Assembly: GCF_040409795.1 (NCBI RefSeq)
Contig: NZ_CP099571.1
Coordinates: forward strand, 558,001 to 622,000
Reading direction: 5' to 3'
DNA length: 64,000 nucleotides
Source: Polynucleobacter sp. MWH-UH19D
GTDB lineage: Bacteria; Pseudomonadota; Gammaproteobacteria; Burkholderiales; Burkholderiaceae
Shown here: piece after piece, positions 1 through 7,637 of the stretch
Layout: every line of letters begins with the position of its first letter
How positions within the stretch are numbered: position 1 is the stretch's first letter
Notes under the pieces: model-generated
Told to the model about the DNA's origin: nothing
The model's database searches: none
Seen by the model: only the letters and a program-made list of their open reading frames with translations
Made by a program: the position numbers and the translations under genes

Positions 1-55
1 ATAGAGAGCAAATGCCCAGTGCAGAGATCGTAAACCATCGTTGCCAGTTTGGCAT
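1..55 (-). CDS. start of an unidentified gene (partial, runs off window)
   Basis: Only 18 codons are visible on the minus strand, starting at an ATG at 55-53 about 20 bases after the ApbE stop. A purine-rich stretch (taggtaag) just before it could be a ribosome binding site. The visible residues (MPNWQRWFTISALGICSL) are basic/aromatic then hydrophobic, like the start of a membrane segment or signal peptide. It would be the next gene of the Fur-type operon. Family cannot be assigned from so little sequence. Confidence 0.4.
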   Translation of the reverse strand, partial: MPNWQRWFTISALGICSL

Positions 56-75
56 CTTACCTAAGCCGTGTTTTT

Positions 76-879
76 TCATTGGGCGAGACAAATAGCGTGA
101 GCTGCATACTTTTTAAAAACAGGGTAAGTGCTATCTTTGCTAATAGCCAAGACTTTTGTCAGTGCATCTGCATAAATGCACTCGGGCGCAATAACCGAAT
201 ACGATTCGGTAAATTCAATTTGATTCATTGTTTTGGGATTAACAATGTGTCCTTGCTTAGGCTTGGACTGATCACAATAGCCAAGAGAGCTAGTCGCAAT
301 CGCACCATTTTCAAGAGAGCCTAATGACATTAGCTCGCTTGAATTTCCGGGGTTTCGAATTTGAATGCTCTGGGAAACATCTCCAAAAACCCGCAAATCA
401 CCACCTGCGTTTACAGAACCGGAAGTAGCGCCACATTGTTTAAGGGCCTCAACCGCTTTATCGACAGCAAATCCTTTTGCAATACCTCCTAGATCCAGGG
501 TAAGCGGAACTTTAGAGTAGACGGTATTCGGTTTAGTGAGCATTAGATTCATGATGCTGCTCAGGGATGTATGAAGATCATTGGAGTGTCTTGGCAACAA
601 ACCTGAATCCACTAATTTCCCGCCAACAGCACAATCAAATAATCCATTTGTGATTTCGCAGAGCTCTTTAGCGATCTCAAGCACTTGAAAAGTCCATGCA
701 TGAATTTGGATGAGTTCTATGTGGGCGTGTGCATTCACTCGAGATAGCTCGCTATTAGGGTTGTGAAATCCCATCAAGTCTTGAACAAGTTCAATGGTCG
801 CAAATGCATGGTCGATAGCGATCTCCTGATTTGCGGAGATCTCAACATAAGTTCCCAGAAGTGGTTTGCACCGAATCAT
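76..879 (-). CDS. apbE: FAD:protein FMN transferase (ApbE family)
   Basis: ApbE enzymes cut FAD and attach FMN covalently to a threonine or serine of a partner flavoprotein. The ORF shows the family signatures: LDLGGIAKGFAVD (about residues 128-140 from the chosen start), NAGGD (157-161), GHIVNP (210-215) and YADALT (236-241), the last holding the metal-binding Asp. I chose the ATG at 879 (267 residues) because it overlaps the TGA of the upstream FMN-binding gene by four bases (ATGA), typical of translational coupling; an in-frame ATG at 951 would extend deep into that gene. Its likely substrate is the adjacent FMN-binding protein. No export signal or lipobox is visible with either start, which is odd because ApbE usually acts in the periplasm. 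Confidence 0.9.
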   Translation of the reverse strand: MIRCKPLLGTYVEISANQEIAIDHAFATIELVQDLMGFHNPNSELSRVNAHAHIELIQIHAWTFQVLEIAKELCEITNGLFDCAVGGKLVDSGLLPRHSNDLHTSLSSIMNLMLTKPNTVYSKVPLTLDLGGIAKGFAVDKAVEALKQCGATSGSVNAGGDLRVFGDVSQSIQIRNPGNSSELMSLGSLENGAIATSSLGYCDQSKPKQGHIVNPKTMNQIEFTESYSVIAPECIYADALTKVLAISKDSTYPVFKKYAAHAICLAQ

Positions 880-1427
880 TTGGATTTGGGTTTTAAGGCT
901 AAGTCGTACATCACCATGAGTCTCTTCACTCCATCTGTGAGATGTTTGCACGAGAGGGTTGCACCAGATATATTCTGGATATCCTTTTTAAGCTTTAGCG
1001 GATCCTCTGCAGTTTTGCCAACAAACTGCTTACGCCAACTCTCTTCAGCTACTTCATAACCGTAAGACTCCACGTATTCCATGATTTCAATGCCTTGCAC
1101 TGTTCCGTTTGGTGCAATACCAATGGCATAGGTAATCATTTCATGCTTGCCAACCACTTCATCCACAATAAAAAAACTACCATCGGCCGCTTTCCAGGTC
1201 TTATCCCCTTTAAATGGATGGCTAACGCTAGATGCCGACTGCATTTTGTCTTGAATATCCTCGGTCAATACCACGGGATATTTAGTAAATTGCTTATTCG
1301 CAAAGATGAGCTTCTGTGCTTGTTCTGCTGAAACATAAATTTTTGCTTGGGCATAGATCGGTGCACCCATTAAGGTAATGCCAGCAATTGCTATCAGTGG
1401 ATTAGGGTTCCATTTCATCATAATCAA
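876..1427 (-). CDS. exported FMN-binding domain protein
   Basis: A 183-residue protein with an N-terminal hydrophobic signal (about residues 9-28, ending ..YAQA) and a C-terminal FMN-binding domain. The motif SGATLS at 154-159 is the ApbE flavinylation site, with Thr157 the expected acceptor of covalently bound FMN. Such proteins are periplasmic electron carriers, as in NqrC/RnfG relatives and extracellular or ferric reduction chains. It overlaps apbE by four bases, so transferase and target are co-translated. Placement behind Fur-type sites suggests a role in iron reduction or uptake; this is inference from context. Confidence 0.85.
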   Translation of the reverse strand: MIMMKWNPNPLIAIAGITLMGAPIYAQAKIYVSAEQAQKLIFANKQFTKYPVVLTEDIQDKMQSASSVSHPFKGDKTWKAADGSFFIVDEVVGKHEMITYAIGIAPNGTVQGIEIMEYVESYGYEVAEESWRKQFVGKTAEDPLKLKKDIQNISGATLSCKHLTDGVKRLMVMYDLALKPKSK

Positions 1428-1436
1428 TCTGTTTAT

Positions 1437-1616
1437 TTAGTTTGCCAACAACTCAGTTGCTTCATGGCATAGAGTTTGAATTTCGGTATTACTATTCTTT
1501 GAGTTGGCCAGCGTCTCAAACATCATCAATGCTCTTTCTCTTGCTTTTGGGCATTTTGTGTTTTGGAATTGAATCAAGTGAGTTACTGCACCAACCAGTA
1601 AATTTTGTATTTCCAT
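1437..1616 (-). CDS. small hypothetical protein (59 aa)
   Basis: An intact minus-strand ORF of 59 codons fills the otherwise empty 210 bases between the DUF6662-like gene and the FMN-binding gene. It starts at ATG 1616-1614 with a gggg-type ribosome site about eight bases upstream and ends in TAA ten bases before the next gene. The product is soluble, with two cysteines and a largely helical composition (starts MEIQNLLVGAVTHLIQ). No family is recognised. The tight fit within an operon, matching strand and ribosome site support it as real; conservation would decide. Confidence 0.5.
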   Translation of the reverse strand: MEIQNLLVGAVTHLIQFQNTKCPKARERALMMFETLANSKNSNTEIQTLCHEATELLAN

Positions 1617-1640
1617 CTTTATTACCCCAGTAGTGAATTC

Positions 1641-2564
1641 TTAGAATTTGGCCAATGGAAAGCCAACTTTCACGATGAATTCATTTAATCCATGTGAGTC
1701 CCACACGCGGGCGTTTGAACATTCTGCCGTTCCTGTCCCCATGCATGTTCCGCCTTTGAGTTGATAGCGCCAAGCAGCGGTGAACCACCAATCTTTTGAT
1801 GCATAGTGCATATTTGGCCCTACAAAAGTCGCTTTCTGAGTTTGGTTTTGCAAGTTGTAACTTGAATAGTCATTATGAAAACGCGCTTCTACACCTCCAA
1901 ACCACTTTGGTGCGAATCGATAACTAGCACCCACCAAGAAATCCAGCATCGATTCAGGAACATTGCCATTACCAACAAACTTCAATTGTTCATTCGCCAC
2001 CACAATATTGGCTGCAGTGACCAACTTGTCATCAATAAAATTAGATTGAAGCAAGAGTCTTGCCTCTAGTTCATTCTTATTTTTTCCAATCGTAGGTTCT
2101 AAATACAAGCCAACCCCAACTGGAGATATCACGGGATTAGTAATTCTATAAATGGCCTCAAGAGATCCGCCCTCAATGCCACCTTTTCGATAGGGGGCAG
2201 CAGGATTCCAAGTTTCTACCGGTACGGGTTGCCCGCCTGTACAGGTGGATCCATTTTCACAATTAATGTAATTCTGGTTTGCGTTGACGTAATAGGCATT
2301 CAGGTACCCAGCGATCTGAAAGTCATTGGTTAAGCCATATTCAAGTTCTGATCTAGAGATCCAGGAGTTATAAGATCCGGACGCTTGCTGTTTAGTCAGC
2401 TGCAGCCTTTGCTCAAACTCAAGCTCACCTTTTGGTTGGAGATCAAGCGTGTAAATCCAGCCAAAAGCGCCTTCGCCTGCTTGGGCAAGTGAAAAATGCA
2501 GGGCAACTACCAAAAATAAGGAAAAAGCAATTAGCTTATTTAAGCTAAATTTTGAGGTTTTCAT
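1641..2564 (-). CDS. DUF6662-like outer membrane protein
   Basis: The chosen start, ATG at 2564 (MKTSKFSLNK), gives 308 residues with a clear signal peptide cut after SLAQAG or nearby; the longer ORF start at 2624 would lie inside the Fur-box region. The mature protein has alternating, aromatic-rich strands and ends in a hydrophobic residue followed by ..AKF, typical of an outer membrane beta-barrel. It resembles the DUF6662 family, which I recall beside ApbE/FMN-binding genes. It is the first gene of the operon and directly follows two Fur-like boxes, so it is probably made under iron limitation. Function is unknown. Confidence 0.7.
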   Translation of the reverse strand: MKTSKFSLNKLIAFSLFLVVALHFSLAQAGEGAFGWIYTLDLQPKGELEFEQRLQLTKQQASGSYNSWISRSELEYGLTNDFQIAGYLNAYYVNANQNYINCENGSTCTGGQPVPVETWNPAAPYRKGGIEGGSLEAIYRITNPVISPVGVGLYLEPTIGKNKNELEARLLLQSNFIDDKLVTAANIVVANEQLKFVGNGNVPESMLDFLVGASYRFAPKWFGGVEARFHNDYSSYNLQNQTQKATFVGPNMHYASKDWWFTAAWRYQLKGGTCMGTGTAECSNARVWDSHGLNEFIVKVGFPLAKF

Positions 2565-2590
2565 GAAACTTGTCTTGTACTTGCAATATT

Positions 2591-2609
2591 GATAATGAGA
2601 ATCGTTATC
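2591..2609 (-). promoter_or_regulatory. Fur box 1
   Basis: The 19-mer GATAATGAGAATCGTTATC matches the classical Fur consensus GATAATGATAATCATTATC at 17 of 19 positions and is nearly palindromic. It lies 27 bases upstream of the DUF6662-like start codon, in the position of a repressing operator. Confidence 0.85.
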
Positions 2610-2620
2610 AATATTATACC

Positions 2621-2639
2621 ACAAATGAGAATCATTCCC
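2621..2639 (-). promoter_or_regulatory. Fur box 2 (weaker)
   Basis: A second site with core AAATGAGAATCATT matches the Fur consensus at about 13 of 19 positions, 30 bases (three helical turns) from box 1. Paired boxes are common at strongly iron-repressed promoters. Confidence 0.65.
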
Positions 2640-2743
2640 ATTTGTTTATATCTGAATTCGTTTTCATATAAGTAGGGCTTGGGCACTCCATGATGAGCGC
2701 TTTAGGGAGAAGGTTTATAAGAATGTCGTGCTGGTATATTTCC

Positions 2744-2761
2744 GTATGATTTAGGTCATAC
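2744..2761. promoter_or_regulatory. inverted repeat GTATGA-N6-TCATAC, possible operator
   Basis: A perfect 6-base inverted repeat with a 6-base spacer lies 56 bases upstream of the YgaP-like gene. Its geometry fits a dimeric repressor or activator site. The rest of 2640-2816 is AT-rich and carries no gene I can support. Confidence 0.4.
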
Positions 2762-2816
2762 ACCTTTTGACTTATGTGACCAATAATATGAATGTTAAAG
2801 ATAGTAGGAGCTTGAT

Positions 2817-3035
2817 ATGAAATGCAATGTTGGTGGCATCGATCGTGTTTTGCGTGTTGCCGTTGGTTTATTGCTGATTGCTTTGGCAGCTAGCAGCGTG
2901 ATTGGTATATGGGGCTGGATCGGAATTGTTCCAGCAGTCACAGGTTTATTTAGATTCTGCCCTTTGTATCCAGTTTTGGGTATCAATTCATGCAGCACGG
3001 CTTCTGGCTGCGGTGATGGCGGCTGTTGTAAATAA
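2817..3035 (+). CDS. YgaP-like transmembrane domain protein (DUF2892)
   Basis: A 72-residue protein beginning with the family-typical MKCNVGGIDRVLR, followed by two hydrophobic helices (about 10-28 and 30-47) that form the DUF2892 membrane hairpin found at the C-terminus of E. coli YgaP. The C-terminus is cysteine-rich (several Cys, ending GGCCK), which might bind metal or sulfur. A ribosome site (taggag) precedes the ATG. It heads a three-gene set with an AhpD-like and a DUF6803-like gene. The rhodanese domain of YgaP is absent, so a sulfurtransferase role is not supported. Confidence 0.8.
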   Translation: MKCNVGGIDRVLRVAVGLLLIALAASSVIGIWGWIGIVPAVTGLFRFCPLYPVLGINSCSTASGCGDGGCCK

Positions 3036-3055
3036 TTATTTATTGGAGCACTTAC

Positions 3056-3406
3056 ATGCCAAAAGATTACAAACAAATTACACGTGATATTTCTGCTTCC
3101 TTAGCTAAGTTAAGAGCTGAGGCGCCAGAGGTGATGAAGGGATTTAATGATCTTGCATTTGCAGCAACTAAAGATGGGGCTCTAGATAAAAAGACGAAGG
3201 AGCTGATTGCTTTGGCATTGGGTGTTGCTGCGAGATGTGATGGATGTCTTGGATTTCATACTCAAGCATTGGTAAAGCTTGGGGCTAGTAAGGAAGAGGT
3301 AGTTGAGACATTAGGCATGGCAACGTACATGGGCGGTGGTCCGTCGCTGATGTATGCGGCTGATGCGATGAGTGCATTTGAGCAAGCACAAGGTGGTCAT
3401 CAATGA
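3056..3406 (+). CDS. carboxymuconolactone decarboxylase/AhpD-like protein
   Basis: The 116-residue product has the compact helical CMD fold with the redox pair Cys61-xx-Cys64 and His68 (CDGCLGFH), the arrangement used by AhpD-type peroxidase partners. The N-terminal region (PEVMKGFNDLAFAATKDGALDKKTKELIAL, split by helices) is typical for the family. It is 20 bases behind the YgaP-like gene and overlaps the next gene by four bases (ATGA). A thiol-redox function is likely; the electrophile it handles is unknown. Confidence 0.85.
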   Translation: MPKDYKQITRDISASLAKLRAEAPEVMKGFNDLAFAATKDGALDKKTKELIALALGVAARCDGCLGFHTQALVKLGASKEEVVETLGMATYMGGGPSLMYAADAMSAFEQAQGGHQ

Positions 3407-3972
3407 ATATGACCCACTACATGGAGTTGTTAGCTGTTAATCAGCCTTGGAACTTAATAATCTTTATGGCAATACCAGTCGTGTTGGCAGAAACTCTAGC
3501 GATTACTGAGCTGTACTTATTATTTACTCGAAAGTTTCATGGGGCGATTTACTATCTCAATCGCTTTGCAGGGATAGCGGTGGGCATCTACTTCATTGGC
3601 ATCATTTATTACGTGATCAGTAATGCCATTATTCCCATCACCAAGGCGGGTGAATGGCGTACTGTGATTGATATCCTAGCTGTTGGTAGTTATGTAATTG
3701 CAGGCTTACCTTTAGTGTGGATTGCTTTACAAGAGCTCGGCTTGGTAAACAAAGCGCTAGATCAAATGAAGAAGCTCAAGATTCATGCAATTTGTGTTGC
3801 GCTATTTTTGGTATTTGGTCATATCGCAATGATTGCTGGCATGCTGGACCCAAGTCTACTTGGCTACCAAAATCCTCATCAGATGCTGGGTCATGATTCG
3901 GTAGCGCCCGCTGGAGGGATGCGGATGGATGAAGAAAAAATGCCTATGGATAAGCCAACACATATGCATTAA
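3403..3972 (+). CDS. DUF6803-like multi-spanning membrane protein
   Basis: A 189-residue integral membrane protein with about four hydrophobic helices (roughly residues 16-37, 47-75, 86-112 and 125-147). The C-terminal tail is rich in Met and His (for example GGMRMDEEKMPMDK then HMH), suggesting metal contact, perhaps copper. It resembles DUF6803 proteins annotated as permease-like. Its ATG overlaps the stop of the AhpD-like gene, so the two are coupled. The function is not known. Confidence 0.65.
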   Translation: MNMTHYMELLAVNQPWNLIIFMAIPVVLAETLAITELYLLFTRKFHGAIYYLNRFAGIAVGIYFIGIIYYVISNAIIPITKAGEWRTVIDILAVGSYVIAGLPLVWIALQELGLVNKALDQMKKLKIHAICVALFLVFGHIAMIAGMLDPSLLGYQNPHQMLGHDSVAPAGGMRMDEEKMPMDKPTHMH

Positions 3973-4050
3973 ATGATGCGTATCAGGCATGGGATAAGGA
4001 AAAACGATAAAAATATTTAAACCGAGGAAATTAGGTATAGAATTCGCCTC

Positions 4051-4413
4051 ATGTTGTTGCGTCGTAAAACATTCCTTCTATTCTTATGCCTTTTTCTCAT
4101 CGCGTTTAAGGTAGCGGCTTCTAGCATTTTTGTGCAAGCAGCCATTGAGCGCGCAGAACTGGCTGGTGATTACAGTAGCATTGTCGCGATGCAACTCAGT
4201 CCAGATACTGGCGATTCAGCTGATGACAATGGCAAGGTGCATAACATGTACCTCATGAGCCATGTGACAGCTAACATTTCTACTAATGAAATTGCAATTT
4301 ATCCGTCGCAAATCAGTTCTACTCAATATTTTGTTTCAGGCAAGGTTCTCTTCACTCAAAATTTCCCTGACGCAGAATTCAAACCTCCCAAGCAACTACC
4401 TAATTTCATTTAG
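4051..4413 (+). CDS. small exported hypothetical protein
   Basis: A 120-residue ORF with a strong signal peptide (positive MLLRRK, hydrophobic to about residue 22, cut near VAAS). The mature part has no Cys and no motif I recognise. It stands alone, 78 bases after the previous gene and 73 bases before the Pal-like gene. A ribosome site is not obvious. It may be a periplasmic protein; no family can be given. Confidence 0.55.
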   Translation: MLLRRKTFLLFLCLFLIAFKVAASSIFVQAAIERAELAGDYSSIVAMQLSPDTGDSADDNGKVHNMYLMSHVTANISTNEIAIYPSQISSTQYFVSGKVLFTQNFPDAEFKPPKQLPNFI

Positions 4414-4486
4414 GCGGCTGGACTCGAACTGAGTCTGCTTTGTTGTTGTGCCACATTGTTGTGGCTTGGTATTGGGAAATAAATCC

Positions 4487-4978
4487 ATGTTTAAATTTGC
4501 AAAAATATTGCCATTGGCATTTTTCGTTTTATTGCTATCCGCATGTAGTAGTGTGCAGCTAGATGATGCAAACTCGGTAGCTACAGTAAATGCAGGCGGC
4601 TCATCGGGCTATGACCCGATTAATGATCCAAAATCGAGTGTTTATGGAAAGCGTTCGATCTATTTTGAATTTGATAGTTATACGATCGATCCTAAATATG
4701 CTTCGATTATTTCAGCGCATGCAGGATATCTAAAGGCGTTTCAAAAACAGAAGGCCGCGGTCATTATTCAAGGCAATACAGACGATAGGGGCACTGCAGA
4801 GTACAACTTAGCACTAGGACAACGTCGTTCGGAGGCAGTGAAAAGAGCGCTCATGAATCAAGGTGTCAGTGAGTCTCAGTTAGAGGCTGTCAGTTTTGGT
4901 AAAGAAAAGCCTGCAAATCCTGCGCAAACTGAAGCTGCGTTTAAAGAAAATCGGCGTGCCGATTTCGTTTATCAATAA
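4487..4978 (+). CDS. Pal-like OmpA-domain lipoprotein
   Basis: From the ATG at 4487 (preceded by gggaaat) the 163-residue product has a lipoprotein signal with lipobox LLSAC (Cys20) and an OmpA/Pal domain: IYFEFDSYTI early, then the peptidoglycan-binding block NTDDRGTAEYNLALGQRRS and the terminal NRRADFVY. It would be anchored in the outer membrane and bind peptidoglycan. No tol genes are nearby, so it may be a second Pal paralogue. An earlier in-frame ATG at 4448 would spoil the lipoprotein signal. Confidence 0.85.
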   Translation: MFKFAKILPLAFFVLLLSACSSVQLDDANSVATVNAGGSSGYDPINDPKSSVYGKRSIYFEFDSYTIDPKYASIISAHAGYLKAFQKQKAAVIIQGNTDDRGTAEYNLALGQRRSEAVKRALMNQGVSESQLEAVSFGKEKPANPAQTEAAFKENRRADFVYQ

Positions 4979-4995
4979 AAGCGCGGAGATAGCAA

Positions 4996-5499
4996 ATGAA
5001 AAAGTTATACATACTCAGTTGTGTAGGCGCATTACTGCTCAATGCTTGCGCGAATAATCCAGTGGTTAAACACTCGGCTCAAGTTTCTATTTCGCCGACA
5101 CCTATTCATTCTGAATCGGTAGCGAAGCGTCTTAACGATTGCATTATTCGCAGCAATCAAAGTGCGGATGCCTTGTTGGTGGATAGTCAAGTGATTGCCG
5201 TTACTAGAAACAATCCTCATGCAAAAAGTTTACTAAGCTCGCCTGAGAAGTTAACCGATCAGCAAGCTCGGGCATTAACAAACTACTTAGCGGAGGCAAA
5301 CGTCTGTAGACCCATTGTGCTTGAGGGGGTTAATCCAGAAATGACTGCCGTCTACCAGGATTTCTTTAAGCGCATTGATGCTGTCTATGCGGATCTCATT
5401 GCACGAAAAATCACGATTGGTGTCGCCAATCAAGAGCGACAGTTGTTATTACAAGATGCGCATTTAAAGCGTTTGGCTATTCAAGCAAAAAATAAATGA
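4996..5499 (+). CDS. hypothetical lipoprotein
   Basis: A 167-residue protein with a lipoprotein signal peptide (MKKLYILSCVGALLLNAC, lipid-modified Cys18). The remainder is helical and polar with two further cysteines. The start has a good ribosome site (ggagatagc). It follows the Pal-like gene by 17 bases and is probably co-transcribed. No family is recognised. Confidence 0.7.
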   Translation: MKKLYILSCVGALLLNACANNPVVKHSAQVSISPTPIHSESVAKRLNDCIIRSNQSADALLVDSQVIAVTRNNPHAKSLLSSPEKLTDQQARALTNYLAEANVCRPIVLEGVNPEMTAVYQDFFKRIDAVYADLIARKITIGVANQERQLLLQDAHLKRLAIQAKNK

Positions 5500-5511
5500 G
5501 GGAGAGGGGCA

Positions 5512-5817
5512 ATGCCTAAGTACAAATTTGCTTGTCGCTCTTGTAAATTTGAGTGTGTGAGTAGTATTGGTAAAGAGGTGGGTCCGTATTCATCTATGGT
5601 AGCAATGGTTTGTAAAAACTGTTCCACTATTGATGAGTACACAGTGGCCCACCCTGGAAGTATTAATACTGAAATCAGTAAAACACCTATTTGCAAGCAT
5701 TGCTCTTCAACCGCCCACTTAATGGAGTGGGATGGCTTGACCTGCCCCCATTGCAACCAAAATATGCGTGCGCTAGGGGGTGATATGAATTCGGAGAAAC
5801 CATTTAAGTATTGGTAG
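5512..5817 (+). CDS. small zinc-ribbon protein with four CxxC pairs
   Basis: The 101-residue product carries four CxxC knuckles: Cys8/11, Cys34/37, Cys61/64 and Cys78/81. This fits two zinc ribbons or two rubredoxin-like sites. It has no signal peptide, so it is cytosolic. A clear ribosome site (gggagagggg) precedes the ATG. It lies 12 bases after the lipoprotein gene. The partner or target is unknown; stand-alone zinc ribbons of this size often act as adaptors. Confidence 0.65.
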   Translation: MPKYKFACRSCKFECVSSIGKEVGPYSSMVAMVCKNCSTIDEYTVAHPGSINTEISKTPICKHCSSTAHLMEWDGLTCPHCNQNMRALGGDMNSEKPFKYW

Positions 5818-5834
5818 CGGTATGATTGGTTTTT

Positions 5835-6020
5835 ATGACCAAGGCAAATACCCAATCCCAGCAGTCAGTCGCCCAAAACGAACTTCAGGGTGATGATCGA
5901 ACAGAGTTTTTGTCTGATGAAGTATCGACCTCTAAGGATTCCAGTCGCACCAAGAGGGCGCCAAGCAAGCGAGAAATCATGGAGCAATTGTCCCGCGAGC
6001 GTTTTCCTTGGGATGAATGA
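5835..6020 (+). CDS. small hypothetical protein, charged C-terminus
   Basis: From the ATG at 5835 (MTKANTQ) the product is about 61 residues, hydrophilic and probably disordered at first, ending in a basic/acidic helix (PSKREIMEQLSRERFPWDE). It begins 17 bases after the zinc ribbon gene on the same strand. No family is recognised and coding status rests on operon position and amphipathic C-terminus. Confidence 0.45.
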   Translation: MTKANTQSQQSVAQNELQGDDRTEFLSDEVSTSKDSSRTKRAPSKREIMEQLSRERFPWDE

Positions 6021-6090
6021 GTCCAGCCTTTAGTCGGATTAGATTCAGTCTATAATTTCGACCAAAATTCACTTTGCTCAATATATCGAA

Positions 6091-6933
6091 ATGCCCATGA
6101 AACTCACACATAAACCTACACTTCCATTCATGAAGAATATCGTTGCTTTGTCTGCATTGGTATTTGCTCTTGGAGCAAATGCGCAAACTGTTAATCCAAT
6201 GCCAAAAGTTAGTAATGATTGGCGCTTTTCTGCAACGATTAACGTATGGGCTCCACAAAGTTGGACGACCACTACTGTAGGCTCCTTATCAAAAGCTTCA
6301 ACATCTTCTATTAGTGACAATATTAATAGCGCAGGTGGAATGGCTATGTTGACTGGTGAGGCCCACAAAGGCAATTGGGGCATGATGGCCGATTTGATTT
6401 ATTGGCAAATGTTAGGTAGCGGCAGCAAGACACGTTACATTCCTAGCAAAGACGATGCCAGTATTTATGCGGGCGTTAATGGCAAAGTGACCCAAACAAT
6501 CTTGACGCTAGCTGGTACATACACAGCCCATAACTCAAACAGTTTGTATTTGGATGGCTTAGCCGGTGTTCGTTACATCTCTTCAACAACCACATTAGAT
6601 GCAACTGCAAAGTTAGCGCTTGATGGCACGACTGTTGCCACATCTTCAAGATATCCATCTTCCACTAACCAAACTACAGATCCCGTAGTTGGCTTTAAGG
6701 GGCGCGCGAGAATTTCTGATACATCTTGGTTCGTACCTTTTTATGCGGATATTGGTAAAGGCCCAGGATCTAATAATGGAACTTGGCAGACCCTTGTTGG
6801 TGTGGGTAATGCCTACTCTTGGGGTGATGTGACATTGTCTTATCGCGCCATGGGCTTTCATATGAATGACAATCGTGGAAGGACCAACTATACAAATGCC
6901 GGTCCACAGCTTTCAGCAACGATCAATTTCTGA
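6091..6933 (+). CDS. outer membrane beta-barrel protein
   Basis: The 280-residue ORF has an N-terminal signal peptide (hydrophobic VALSALVFALGANAQ, cut after ANA-Q). The mature chain has many short alternating strands rich in Trp, Tyr and Gly and ends PQLSATINF with a terminal Phe, the classical outer membrane barrel signature. Two alternative starts (6097, 6130) would still contain the signal peptide; no start has a strong ribosome site. A sigma-70-like -10 (tataat, 6051-6056) lies upstream. It could be a small porin or an uncharacterised barrel; substrate unknown. Confidence 0.65.
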   Translation: MPMKLTHKPTLPFMKNIVALSALVFALGANAQTVNPMPKVSNDWRFSATINVWAPQSWTTTTVGSLSKASTSSISDNINSAGGMAMLTGEAHKGNWGMMADLIYWQMLGSGSKTRYIPSKDDASIYAGVNGKVTQTILTLAGTYTAHNSNSLYLDGLAGVRYISSTTTLDATAKLALDGTTVATSSRYPSSTNQTTDPVVGFKGRARISDTSWFVPFYADIGKGPGSNNGTWQTLVGVGNAYSWGDVTLSYRAMGFHMNDNRGRTNYTNAGPQLSATINF

Positions 6934-6982
6934 GAATAGAACCCTATAAACAACACTCTATTTAGGGTTGAAATTGGATAAA

Positions 6983-7019
6983 AGCTGCAAAAAAGTTAGT
7001 TATTGCTAATTTTGCAGCT
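6983..7019 (+). terminator. stem-loop after the beta-barrel gene
   Basis: AGCTGCAAAA (6983-6992) pairs perfectly with TTTTGCAGCT (7010-7019); an inner ttag/ctaa helix extends it. A weak T-rich stretch (cttctgcttttt) follows, so it can act as an intrinsic terminator between the barrel gene and the bactofilin gene. Further down, 7062-7081 carries overlapping palindromes (CCTTGGCCAAGG and AAGGCAAGCCTT) of unknown role. Confidence 0.55.
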
Positions 7020-7139
7020 CTTCTGCTTTTTGAGAGGCGGAAATGAGGCTAGAATTGAGTCCCTTGGCCAAGGCAAGCCTTGTTCAAGAAATAGGGAATT
7101 GTTTCATTAGAGACTGTAGAGACTGAAGGTTATCAAGAT

Positions 7140-7589
7140 ATGCTTTTCAAGAAATCTCAATCGATCAAATTTTTGCAACCGACAATGGAGTCTTTTGAGA
7201 CTATTGTTGGCCCAGCTACTGAAGTGCATGGAAGATTAGTTGCCAATGAAAGTCTGCGCATTGACGGCAGTGTCATCGGAAATATTGAGGCACGTCAGGG
7301 CAAGAACGTCAGCATTGCATTGGGACGTACGGGCGTAGTGCAGGGTGACATTTATGCCTTTCGAGTTTTAGTTGCTGGTCGCGTAGAAGGTAATATTTAT
7401 GCAATTGAGCGTGTAGAGTTGCATGAAGGTGCTGAGGTTCGTGGTGATATTACTTATGGTCAACTTGGCATTGAGCATGGCGCTAAACTGAATGGATTGA
7501 TGATCTCCAGAAATGGTGAAGAGCCAGAGGGTATGGTTGATTCATCTGCAGTGTTTCAAGCAAATTGGAGCAAGATCAAAAGTCGCTAA
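7140..7589 (+). CDS. bactofilin A
   Basis: Bactofilins are small proteins that polymerise without nucleotide into membrane-associated filaments, placing cell-wall or polar machinery. The 149-residue product has the central right-handed beta-helix (about residues 20-125) with repeating hydrophobic/Gly turns such as LRIDGSVIGNIEA and VEGNIYAIERVEL. Short polar tails flank the helix. It is the first of three bactofilin genes within 4 kb and is followed by an unknown gene. Confidence 0.88.
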   Translation: MLFKKSQSIKFLQPTMESFETIVGPATEVHGRLVANESLRIDGSVIGNIEARQGKNVSIALGRTGVVQGDIYAFRVLVAGRVEGNIYAIERVELHEGAEVRGDITYGQLGIEHGAKLNGLMISRNGEEPEGMVDSSAVFQANWSKIKSR

Positions 7590-7637
7590 GATCAGTCTTT
7601 GTTAGGTTTCAGAGTTTTAGCTTACAAATAAGAATAT

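Noticed and set aside
1442-1633. 63-codon plus-strand ORF
   Set aside because: It is the antisense of the better-supported 59-codon ORF in the Fur-type operon and has no ribosome site.
6624-6638. TGGCACG-ACTG-TTGC, a perfect sigma-54 promoter match
   Set aside because: It lies inside the coding part of the beta-barrel gene, about 500 bases before the next gene and with a terminator-like hairpin between; most likely chance.
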